Below are positions 11,686-22,016 of a DNA stretch of 64,000 nucleotides, in pieces; position 1 is the stretch's first letter, and each line of letters opens with the position of its first letter. Under the pieces are notes generated by a model, which saw only the letters and a list, made by a program, of their open reading frames with translations, ran no database searches and was not told the origin of the DNA. The stretch spans positions 3,364,092 through 3,428,091 of the forward strand of contig VXBM01000001.1 of the NCBI GenBank assembly GCA_013400155.1. The letters are read 5' to 3'. The position numbers and the translations under genes are program-made. Source of the DNA: Helopsaltes ochotensis. Its lineage: Eukaryota > Chordata > Aves > Passeriformes > Locustellidae.

Positions 11686-14600
11686 ATGTGGCCAAGAATG
11701 TTGTCATACATCCAGAATAAAGAAAATAGTTTGCATTTGCATGTTCCAGAAAACAGTTCCAAAATTGAGTCACTGAAAGGCAGTTAATTATAATGGTGCA
11801 TAATCAGTTAAACATCTGTTCCTGGAGTGATATTACTAAAAGTGTAGTGATAATATCATCTTGGATCCAAAAGTGAAGAATAAAAAGCAGAATTAAGGAA
11901 TGTTACTTTTGTTTGCTGCTACCAAGAAAAAGATGACCAGAAAAAGGTGTTAAAGTTTAGTTTCAAGCATGATTTAAGAACTTCAAAATCTGTGCTGTGA
12001 CCTTGAATGTCTTCTCACAAATCTGTTTTACTTGTTTGAGGTTAGGAGGTTATTTGATCATGTCCCAGAAAAAAAAAGATGTCTGATATTTTAATTTGGG
12101 AAATAATAAGATACAGCTATTGAGAAATCAAAACAAATGAATTCAGAATAAGAATGCCAATGAAAATCTAAGTGAGAGTAATTAACCTTTGGAAGACGTA
12201 GGAACTGTAATGGAAACCTTTTACCTTCTTAAATTAAGACTGAATATTGTAGAACTTCAACAAGTTAGTGGCTTGGCATGTTTATTACTGGGAGGGGGTC
12301 TTAGCTTTGTGATCACATTGTCTCTTCTGGGCATTAAAATAAATGACCTGGTGAAAATCTAGTATGTATTCACATGTGCTTACATGAATACTACCAAACC
12401 CATGATTTCAGTGGTTCTGGGTATGGACATAGAAATACCGAGACAATCTATGCAATGTTTCTGTATGGTAGAAGCTGCCAGTCTAGTATAGTACTTGTAA
12501 ACATGTGACTCGTTGTTTTTAATACAGAAGTAGAATCCTGCTAGTATCAAAATAGAGTTGTTGACTGTACAGTAGTACGCTGTGTATTTGGAAGTACTCA
12601 ACACTGGATAGTTTCCAAATGTCTTTTGGCTTGACACTGGCAAACGTGTTCACCAGGTGTACTTCATCTGTGAATAGCTCTGCTTTGAATTCTGCCAAAT
12701 ACTCTGGCTCTAATTTAACTCTTGAGATGCCAAATCCAATGATTTCAATGGTGTTTGTTTATCGTTTGATGGTGCACAACTAATTCAGTTTCTCCATCGA
12801 ATTTAATCCTTGCCAGTTTACCTAAAACATACTGACACAAAAAAGGTATTAGCATAAGGAGTTGCAGTTAAATCACTATGTCTACATTCTTCTGTAATGA
12901 ACTGTAATTCTGCTTTCCCTGTCTCTTGCTGCCATTAGTTTTTTTTATTGAGTGGTGGGTGTTGGTAAAGGGGATGCTTCTAAAACCCAGTGTAGCTCTA
13001 AGTCAGTATATAGCAGCTTTATTGCAGAGATGAAAGTCATGAAGAGCTTTGTGATTTGAATGTTACCATCCTTTGATCTTTAAGTTACTTGTTAAGTTTA
13101 ATGTTTCAGTAGCTACTGTTTTGAAGGTCTCCTTCTGTACCTTGTATCTTAAATTAAAAAAAAAAAAAGTTATTTCTGTGATTTGGCACTGCTTCTTTCC
13201 TGTACTAGGAAATGCGACCTTTTAGCCGAATTAAAAAGATTTCCTCTTAGACTTTCTTAGTACTTTTAAAAATAATTTATGCAACAATGAAACTAGTATG
13301 TTATGATTTATAAACACAGGCTGAACAAGTTAGAGGTCTGATTTTTTCGTATCGCTTTCAATCAAGCTTGCAACTAGTTGGAGAATCTACAGTTAGATCA
13401 TGTGTGTGCAAAATTAGTTTATTTTATTTACTGAAATGACAACTGTTTAAAAGAATATATGAGTCACCCTGAAGATTCGCTGGTAAATTCTTGTAAATTC
13501 GTAAGTAATCTAAGATTATTTTGAATTATTGATGGATGATCTCTTGTGTAACAGGTATGAGTATATGCATTATATTATACCAAAATTCTAATGCCACAAA
13601 TGTAATCCAAGGTATTAGAGGAAAGGAGAAATCTTAATGCTGTCAGTTTTTTAATCCCAAATGCTTTCTAGACAAATTACTGGTGTTTCAATTTGTAAAG
13701 TAAAAATATAGGGAGGGGGTTTCCTGATGCAGCTAGATTTCAGTTTCCTGTGTGAAACAGCAACTAATAATTTGAAATTAAATCGAGATACGATGCATAT
13801 GCTGGGGGGAAAGGTTATGTTTAAAAATGAAAAAAATACCCCCCCCTCAAACATTTATAACACTTGAAGCCAGCAAGCTTTTTTCTTCTCTGTAACTTAA
13901 AACTGGCTTTCTAAGACAATGTGCAAACCATTATAAAAGTATTCAAGAGCAAAGTCCTTTGCCAGAATTCAGTAGCAGGATCTTGAAATGTTTTTATGGC
14001 ATCCATGCTGCAGGCATTAAAGGAAGCTGCTGTTCCCTTCCACTGTTCAGAGCTCTTCACTTCATGTGTAGTCTCTCCTGATGCTATCCTGATCCTCTGG
14101 TGTTGGTAAAAATTATTGCTGCTGCCCATTTCTGCAAACAGGTACCATTGTCATGGGAAAAATATTTTAAAGTCACAACAGTTTAATGGCACCATTAACG
14201 AGGTCTGTATGGAAAGCACTTACGGTACAGCATGTATGATCAAAGATTGCAAGACTTACTTAATACAGTATGTATTTATACAGCATTTTGATGGAGTATG
14301 TGTCCAAATGTTATTGTCAATAAATCTTGACAATAGCCAAGCTGAGAAAATACAAACTGACAATAGGAGCTGGCACATGAGTAGCAAAAGTTATACTTTG
14401 GGGATTTCTAATAAAATAAAAGGATAATGAATGACTTAAAACAAGCTTTTGCTGAATTTAATTCTTCCCAGGACACATCAATTGTATATTTAAGCACTTA
14501 CATTATGAACCTGGTGAGAGTGATAGTTGCAGTTTCTGGGATTTTTGTCAAGAACAGAGAATGCAGATCATGTTCTGTGCTCTTTCAAGGTGACTAAGAT

Positions 14601-15786
14601 CTTACTTTAATGAATATAGAATGGGGAAACTTGCTCATACCGGTCTGACAGAAATACATCAATAGTTCCTTTTGTACAAGATGGTACTTGATTCATCTTA
14701 ATCATGTTTGTGAGAGAGATAAATTCCCATTTTCTATAGTGAGAAATCAGCTCTTTGTAATTGGTTCAGCATTCTAAGTCAAGATCCATTTTATGAAAAA
14801 ATGTTCCTTGCTTTGCTATTTTTAAGGATCCTCAAAATACAATTTTTAAGTTTACCATAAGAAATGTATAGTCTGTGACAGAAATGCAATATTACAGTAT
14901 TTGCTTTCTAGTTTGAGTATTCCACATAATGTGCACATTGACTTAATTTTAGCATTTACCAAAATCTATAGTCTTGTCTAAAGCAAAATTTAAACTTTTA
15001 TCTGTAGTATTTGTTGTTCAGAAATTGTAGGTGAAAGGAAGTGAAAATTTTATTTCTGATACAAATGGTACATGTTGTATTTTGATAGCTGTCATTTTTG
15101 ATTCTGTTAATACACATATTGACGGTGTTCATAAATTCAATATTTAGGAACAGTTAAAAATCCTCACAAAACAAAGCATCTTAGGGAGTCAGACTGTTGG
15201 TTCTCTAGACAAATATGTCTCTGAATGCTGTCATTTGAAAAGTATGATTTTAGGTTGCAGGATTATTATTTTTGAGAGGACTGGAGAAAAAGAAAAATTA
15301 GAGGGAGCAGTGGTGATGCATAGCTTGTAGGAAAGCAGTAAACTGCTAAATATTGTGCAGATTCAGATGACCATTGTCAATGCAGTGGAACACCATCCTT
15401 CAGGTAAATACTGTATACCTCTTTATAGTTGTCAGAGGTAGGGCTTAATAATAATCTGTACTTCCTTTCTGTTTTACTGCATTTTTACATCTACCTATCA
15501 TGTCATTGCCATTTTCTCCCATTACTGTGATACAAAGAGGAATGATTGTGCTGGGTTTCTTGCACATGCTGTAATGGAAATACCAAAGAATTTATTCTTT
15601 TTATGTATCAGAGGTCACAGATAATGTGATAAAATTGCAGTAGCTCCTGATGATAAACAAAAGCATCCCTGCATTGCTTTTCCAGGCCTGACTGAACATA
15701 CAGGGATGTGGGGCTTGTGACAGAGGTGGGGTTTGGGGGCGGTCACTTGTCATGGGTTTTCAATATTTCTAAGACATTCTAGCCAC
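11686..15786. other. AT-rich non-coding sequence, no gene seen
   Basis: Short frames only. An A-run lies near 13155-13167 and a C-run near 13840-13847. The 103-codon plus frame at 14116-14427 starts from a non-ATG codon and has no recognisable domain. No RNA gene or repeat family was recognised. Confidence 0.55.
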
Positions 15787-16465
15787 TTATGGAAGCTCAG
15801 TAATCTGCAAGTAAATTAATTGAGCTTCTCCTGTGTTTATTGCCTGTATTTTCATCTGACATCCCCTGGGATGAGGGTGATGGTGATCAGAAGGAAGAAT
15901 TGCCTTTTCCTCATCGCCACGAAAAATATAGAAGCTTCTGTGACGATGTTTGAGAGCAAGAGGGTATATACACTGCCTTATTCTGCCTGGAGATTTTTTC
16001 TGGGGTAAAGCTGGCTGTTCACCTGGGATTTCGAGGTACCTGTTGGCCAGCAGGAGGGCAAATGGTGAGCAAGTGCCTGGCTGACCAGGGTGTTTGTTCA
16101 GGGCTCCAACATAGCCAGTGCTGTGGGTCTGTGTGGCGAAGGAGCTGGTGATGAGGAGTGGGTGTCCATCCCAGAGAGATTTCTGGAGTATTAAATGCTG
16201 CTGTAGAACTCCTTTGTACATACTTTGGGGATGAAGGGGAATGTGTGTTTGTATTTGATTTCAGACTGTAGTCTAGTCTTGCAGACTGAATGCTCCTCTC
16301 CTTCTGAAAGGCATTAGATACATTCCTGGAGCAGAGCTTGAACTTGATTTCACCCACAGGAAATCCCATCAGCATGCTTGGAGGCAGTGTTGTGCCACAA
16401 ACCAAAGCACAGAAAAGGGGAATGAACAGGATTCCATTCAAAGCACTCTCATGTCCTGAACTCAA
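15787..16465 (-). other. GC-richer block with two long overlapping minus-strand frames, unassigned
   Basis: Base composition rises compared with the flanks. Two minus-strand frames overlap in different phases: one of 144 codons starting at a true ATG at 16221 (MYKGVLQQHLILQ...), and one of 148 codons opened by TTG at 16465. Both are rich in serine, proline, histidine, glutamine and threonine and match no family I know. Two long frames in different phases usually mean low stop density rather than coding. The block may be an old repeat, a non-coding RNA exon or decayed coding sequence. It lies just upstream of two LTR insertions. Confidence 0.2.
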
Positions 16466-16822
16466 CGAGACACCAGCATGGGGACAGCCTGGTGGTTGCC
16501 AAAAGACCAGAAGTGGTGGACAATGAATTCAAAAACCTATTGTCAAACAGCAAGAAATAACTCCATAAAATCCATCTAAATGTATGAAAGCAATGACATG
16601 CAGAGGTCTGGATTAAGCCCTTCTTACTCCTGGTTTTATCTTCCATAGTAGAAAGACCTTTGGGTTCTGTCTGGAAGCAAAGGGACAATAGACATATCTT
16701 CATAGCTCTGGCCAACTCACAGCCCTGTTACATGTACTTGAAAATTACTTGACGTAGTTTTATATATTAGTTCAGAAATTGAGAGGGATTGTGTGTTATC
16801 TCGGTATACAACAGTGTCCTTG

Positions 16823-17414
16823 TGTATTGGGTCTGGCTGAGATGGAGTTCATTTTCCCACGGCAGCCCTCCCAGTGCTGTGCTTTGCACTGGTATCTAGA
16901 AAGGTGTTGAGAACACCTCAGGCTGCTGCTGAGCAGGGCTGGCACAGCGTCAGTGCTGTCTTTCTGACATTTCCCCCATCAAGAGGCTGGCGGGAGGCTG
17001 GGCAAGGTCCTGGGAGGGGACACAACTGGGACTAGCTGAGCCAAATTAACCAAAGGGATATTCTATATACTATGTGATATCAGCACTGATATAAGATCTA
17101 AGGAAAGGAGGAGAAAGGGGAGCATTTGTTATTGCGTTGTTTGCTTTCTGGAGCAACTGCTACCTGCTACCCTTGCTAAAACCCTGCTTCCCAGGAAGTG
17201 GCTGAACATTGCTTGGTGGTGGGAAATAGGGAATAAACCTTCCCCCTCCCTCTTTGCTTCTGCATGTACAGACTTAACCTTTTGCTTCAGTAAAGTGCCT
17301 TATGTCAACCTATGAGTCGTTTTCCATCTTTTTTCTCTTCCCTGTGCAGCTGGAAAGGGGAGGGATCAAGCGGCTTGATGAGCGCTGGTGTCCAGACAAG
17401 ATCAGCTCACCACA
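16823..17414 (+). mobile_element. Solo LTR of an avian endogenous retrovirus (ERVL/ERVK-like)
   Basis: The element starts with TGTATTGGG at 16823 and ends in CACCACA at 17414, so it has the TG...CA termini of a retroviral LTR. Internal text such as gggtctggctgagatggagt (16830-16849), gggaggggacacaactggga and ccaaagggatattctata matches, from memory, the abundant bird LTR family. A polyadenylation signal AATAAA lies at 17232-17237, followed by a T-rich and GT-rich U5-like region. The flanking pentamers ccttg (16818-16822) and tcttg (17415-17419) agree at four of five bases, fitting a decayed 5-bp target-site duplication. No primer-binding site, internal gag/pol/env sequence or second LTR follows, so this is a solo LTR left by recombination. 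The family subtype was not checked against a repeat library. Confidence 0.88.
17232..17237 (+). promoter_or_regulatory. LTR polyadenylation signal AATAAA
   Basis: AATAAA within the solo LTR, preceded by gtgggaaataggg and followed by a C/T-rich run (ccttccccctccctc). Its position towards the 3' third of the element is as expected for an R-region polyadenylation signal. Confidence 0.6.
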
Positions 17415-17878
17415 TCTTGGTAGCCCTGTGTCTGTGTGTGCAGTATCTTTGTCTGTGGCACGACTGAGCTTGTGAAGGTGACATAATTCTACATCTTGCA
17501 GTGCCGGGGTGGAATGATTTTTGTAATTACTGGGATCACCTGTGAAATATTCACTGAAAGTTTTGTTGAATATAATATGAAATAGAACCAGTGAGAGGCA
17601 TTCAGAAGTGTTAAAAACACTCAGCTAAGTAATTTTTGTTTGCCAGTATTATGAATAGTGCATTTTGAAGTCGTTCAGGTGTTTGAAAAGGGAGGAACAC
17701 GTTCTCTTTTCAAATTGATTTACTTTGTATCTTACAATATTATTACTTCCTATTATTTCAGCTGATGACCAGTATAGGAGAAGGGAACACAGGTGACCTT
17801 GCCCCTGATGAGTCACGGCTACATTCAATAAAGATAAGCGTGAAAAAAAGGGAGTGGATGAGCTGATGAGGGGAATCA
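17415..17878. other. Spacer between two LTR-like elements
   Basis: Unique-looking sequence with short frames only. An AATAAA and a purine-rich stretch near 17826-17870 could belong to the 5' part of the following LTR-like element, whose left edge is uncertain. Confidence 0.4.
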
Positions 17879-18263
17879 TGAAGCAGGAGGAAGCTTGAGG
17901 AAGAGGGAATGAGAAGGATCCTGAGGAGAGAGAATCCCTGCTGTGAGGTCAGTGTGGGTGTGCAGTCAGAGCCTGTTGTTAGAACCTGCAGTCACGGTCT
18001 AGTTGGGTAAAAGCCTGCAGTCAGAGTCTGCCAACTAATCCCTGCAGTCACAGTTTAGCAGGAAATGACCTGCAGTCAGAGCCTGCAAGGGAAACCTACA
18101 GCAGGAGTTTGCTGCAGGTAGAGGCAGTGAATGGTTGGAGTCAGGCTGGCTAAGCTGTAAGAGGAATAAACCAGGACCCTTTTCATGCTGTGATAAACAA
18201 GAAGTCTGTGTCTCAGCTCATTTCTAACCTCTAACAAGACGGCTTCTGCAACAGACCAGGACA
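17879..18263 (+). mobile_element. Second LTR-like element, probable solo LTR (left edge uncertain)
   Basis: The right end reads acagaccaggaca and stops in CA at 18263. About 100 bases before it lies AATAAA (18165-18170), then gtctgtgtctcagctcattt, which resembles the R/U5 boundary of gammaretrovirus-like (ERV1-type) LTRs. The 5' part is purine-rich and then carries a tandem array of ~27-bp units, which fits repeated elements in a U3 region. TGAAGCAGG at 17879 is one possible left end; TG dinucleotides further upstream are also possible, and no target-site duplication could be matched. No internal retroviral sequence follows. An unrelated minisatellite-containing repeat is the main alternative. 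Confidence 0.5.
17959..18118 (+). repeat. Six-copy ~27-bp minisatellite within the LTR-like element
   Basis: The motif cctgcagtcagagcctg recurs with variation. Copies of its GCAGTCA core begin at about 17962, 17988, 18017, 18044, 18072 and 18098 (the last degenerate, acagcag), giving spacings of 26, 29, 27, 28 and 26. Copies alternate between a 'tcagagyctg' and a 'tcacrgtyta' version, hinting at an older two-unit repeat of about 55 bp. Repeats of this kind in a U3 region often represent duplicated enhancer sites, but here that is inference. Confidence 0.85.
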
Positions 18264-18836
18264 TAAATTAAAAAGCTGTGTGGGTAAAAAGGAACAGAAA
18301 AACAAGAAACAGCTTCCTCACAGCTCTTATTTAAGACCTTTGAAAACTTCTGACTTTGATTCTTAGGGCAGATTAATTCACATTAGCTTGATCTACTACA
18401 GTGACTTTTAACATCGTGTTATGTCAGATACAAGATACGTGTAGCATTTGAACTGAAAAATACAGGTTAAAAATCTATTAAAAAAAGAAATGATTGTGAG
18501 CAACATTGTGTCATCAGATAATCCAAATCTTGTACTACTTCAGGTCAGCATTCAGGGGATTCGATTTATCCTTGTTTACTTAAACCATGGGGACACAGGT
18601 CTGAGACTTGAGTTTCAAAAGTGAACTGTTGCCTTTCAACCAGCCCTGTGGGGGCCTGTTGAAGTAGGCCAGTTACCTTTAGGGTTAAACATTCTGAATG
18701 GATAAACTTTAAATATATATGTTAATTTTTACGTTGTCAAAGCTGCTTTCCTTGCAAGGTTTCCCTAGCTTGGAAGAAGAGCTGATGTATTTGTTTGTAG
18801 GAGAATTATATTTCATAGAAGGTGGTAGGAAAAGAA
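18264..18836. other. Non-coding sequence, no gene seen
   Basis: Mixed AT-rich sequence with no long frame and no recognised repeat. ccctgtgggggcctg near 18645 is an isolated GC-rich patch. Confidence 0.5.
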
Positions 18837-18874
18837 TTTTTTCCTTTTTTTTTTTTTTTCCTTTTCTGTTTTAG
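18837..18874 (+). repeat. Pyrimidine tract ending in AG
   Basis: A T/C-only run interrupted once near its end (ttttttcctttttttttttt and on to ctgttttag) finishes in AG at 18873-18874. It would make a strong splice acceptor. The sequence after it has no convincing open exon with a donor, so it is listed only as a pyrimidine tract. Confidence 0.6.
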
Positions 18875-21800
18875 TGGTTGTAGTTGTAACCCACCTAACA
18901 CTTCTAGATGGATTTCTAGCTGTAGCTGGCACCAGGCACAGTAAGTCTGGCCTACTACCTACAACAAGGTAAGCCTAAAAGTAAACCAGGCAGCCACAGG
19001 AGTGCTTAGTAATTGTACCTTAGGATATGTGTAACACACTTAAGAAAAATACTTGTGCTCTGCTTTCCTTTTCTAAAGTTCTTATCCAGTTCATGTGCTT
19101 GCTGGCTAGTCATTCTCATCTTCGGAAGAAGCTGGGATCACATCCCGTTTCAGTAAGGTTTTGGGACCTTCGTGGTTAGCTTTGATGCCCATTCCTGCCT
19201 GTCTGAATCCAAGCTGGAAAAAGTAGCTTCCTTCTCTGCACCAAAATGTTGATCTGGAGACAGAGGTTCTGATGAGGAAAATAAGCATAATGGAAATTAC
19301 AGTAATGTCTTCAGATGGTGAGTTATGAATTAAAAATTACAGGTGCAGTCCTCAATGTCAGTTAAGGATAAGAATGTGATGGATGTGAACAAATACGCTC
19401 TGGTGATTCAACTGTTTCTGCATGAAAAGTTGTCGTTATTGTTTATTTATGAAGTAGTGTGAAGATGTGCTGGGTTTCATAAACGATTTGAGAAATAGAT
19501 GGGGAGGCCAAAGATGCTAAAATTATCAAGGATTTTTAAGTACTGCTTCAGTTCTGCAGTTCTTACAGAAGATTTAAAATTATAACTTTTTAAGGTAGAT
19601 TTATATGTATAGCTCTTGAATTGCTGTATTGGAACAGCATGGTTCTGAGTTTATCTCAGTCATTTTATTCCATGAATAAATTGATTGGTACAAGGTATTC
19701 AGTAGACTTTGAAAGCAATGCAGTAATATCAAGTCTTCAAATACATGTTAATTACAGTAATAATATTTTGCAAGTCTGGAGACCAGAAAAAATGATTCCC
19801 GGAAGGAAACCAATAGTTCCAATGAACTAACCTTCAAAGAGAGATTCCAAGTATAAAGAAATAAGAAACCTCTTTGATGTTGATATATCGAAATTATCTT
19901 GAATTTTATTTTCATGTAGTTGTAAGAACATGGATTTTAACTGTGTATGTTAGGAAAGAAGAGAATTAAATGAAGAACATATTTTAAAATACTGTAGTGG
20001 CAGGGTGGATTTTTTACACGAGAGTATGATATTTTTATTAGATACTTATGCATTGAACCCAGAAAAAGTAAAATTTTTATTTTATTTCTCAGGAGAGAAG
20101 CGGTAGGGCCAAGTGTTATCCTTGGCAGGCATAAAGATTGTCAGGATGTAGTCCACACTTGGTATTTGCAAATTGTTCACGTTTTGCACTTGTATCTACT
20201 GAGTTCTGATGAAAAATCACTATTTGCCTGTTGGGCACTCCTGGAATAAACTCCACAATTTCTACTTTAATTTCTTTTAATACGCACATTTTGTAATGTA
20301 GCAATGTTTCTCATTGTAAAAAACAACAAAAGCCATTTAAATAATTTTACCGAATCAGTTAATTATGAAAGAGCAAGCTTCTGTTTTTCCTTTTCTGTGC
20401 TGCAACAATATTTGACTTTGGAAAACAAAAAAAAGGTAATCTGTTAATTCTTGCACTTAGACTGCATAATGACTGCTTATAGCCCATCTTACCTTTATTT
20501 GACCCAAATGAACCTGGAAAAACTCAATACTCTGAACTTCAGTGACTGAATATAGACATCATCCCCAGTAAGCGAAGAGGAAGTAATTGGATACACCGAC
20601 ATAAAGAGCAAACAAATGCATTGACAGGATATAATGAGCAGTAAACTTGAAGAGGGGGCTTTTATTGAAATTGGAATGCAGTTGAAGTAAAGGAAGTGAA
20701 ATTTAAGTATGGCAGAAGTATAACTTACGAAAAATACTATTTTCAAAAATGTTTACCAGTGCAGTATAATAAATAATAAGTATTATACAGTGAGACAAAG
20801 TTTTTTTGATTGAAGTAGAAATGCCTAGATGAAGCAGTAAGTTTAGTTGATATGAAAGACAAATTGGTATACTTGTATAAACAGTACCTGAATGCAGGGA
20901 GTGACAGTGTCAGAGCAGCTTTAAAATGAAATTTAGAAAAAGAAATGTACAATGAGAAAATGTGTTTACACTGGAGTAGATTAAAAAGGCTGCAGGTACA
21001 TTAATTGATGCTTTGGAGTAAGAATTTATCAAAGACTTGAAGCAATGTGGGGCTTTTTAAATGTCTTTAAAGTCTGCAATTCTTCACATGGTAGAAACAG
21101 ATTTGTCAATGTGCAATATTATCATTAAGATAATTCCTGTATTTCTGTATTGTTTACTAGAAAAAGCAATCAGAAATGAATTTGAAATGTAAGGAAAATG
21201 CTGGAGAACCCTTATGAATGATGATAGAATAACTTATACTATGGGTTTTGTTTTGATAATTTGCTAAGTGTCGACATATTAAACAAAGTTCATACCCTTT
21301 TTATTTATTGGTGCCTGCCAGCTGCTGTTTATAATGCAACATGTGGTCAGGACAATATATGCAGGGTAATATTTATTTTGATTTTTTTGGCAGGCTCAGG
21401 TCAGCTGCACATTGTGTTATTTTACTTTTTCCTTCCCTCCACTTCCTTTAAGTCAGGAACCATATCTTCCTGTAATGTGGCTTTCAGATATTCTCTAAGG
21501 AAATCAAATTTCTGGATTCAAAAGTTGCCCATCTCAAGTTCAAGAGCTCTTCTTTCTTCATGAAAACATATTTATGAAACTATATAGCTTAGGAAAATTT
21601 TAATCAGCCTTATGAAAGTTCTTTCTCTTTAAACATAGTAGGAAATCTGAAAGAATTTAAAGATAAAGGCACATTGTGGAAATTTAGCAAACTGTCTTAA
21701 AGGTTCATAATAACGCTGCAGGATTTAGGAATTTAAATTCCTTTTATTATAGAATCAAAACCACCTGTAAGTATATAAAATACTTTGCCTAGTTTACAGA

Positions 21801-21954
21801 CTTAACATTCCAAAGCAGTATGGCCAAGAGTTCCACCTTTATTTTGAGCTTATGGAACTATTAGGAGCTTGATAGCCTTCTCTGGGAGCAGAGTGAATGT
21901 TGAAAAGAGCCAAGTCCACTTGGAATGCAAACTTAGTGGGGCAGTTCTTTTGTG
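18875..21954. other. AT-rich non-coding sequence, no gene seen
   Basis: The minus-strand frame at 20116-20304 (62 codons) ends in a mixed, protein-like stretch (VEFIPGVPNRQIVIFHQ), but it lacks a donor, a recognised family and supporting neighbours. A good-looking acceptor (tttttattttatttctcag) precedes 20095 on the plus strand and opens a frame of only about 50 codons. No repeat family was recognised. Confidence 0.5.
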
Positions 21955-21973
21955 GTGGTTTTTTGGTTTTTTT

Positions 21974-22013
<40 letters not shown>
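21955..22013 (+). repeat. Poly-T tract with an uninterrupted run of 39 T
   Basis: ggttttttggtttttttg leads into 39 consecutive T at 21975-22013. Such a run is length-unstable and may be the complement of the A-tail of a minus-strand retroposed copy. The sequence to its right shows no recognisable parent gene or SINE/LINE 3' end. Confidence 0.9.

Positions 22014-22016
<3 letters not shown>

Noticed and set aside
20095..20304. Acceptor-like tttttattttatttctcag on the plus strand and a 62-codon minus frame with protein-like text
   Set aside because: The plus frame stops after about 50 codons with no donor. The minus frame has no donor, no family resemblance and no neighbouring exon.
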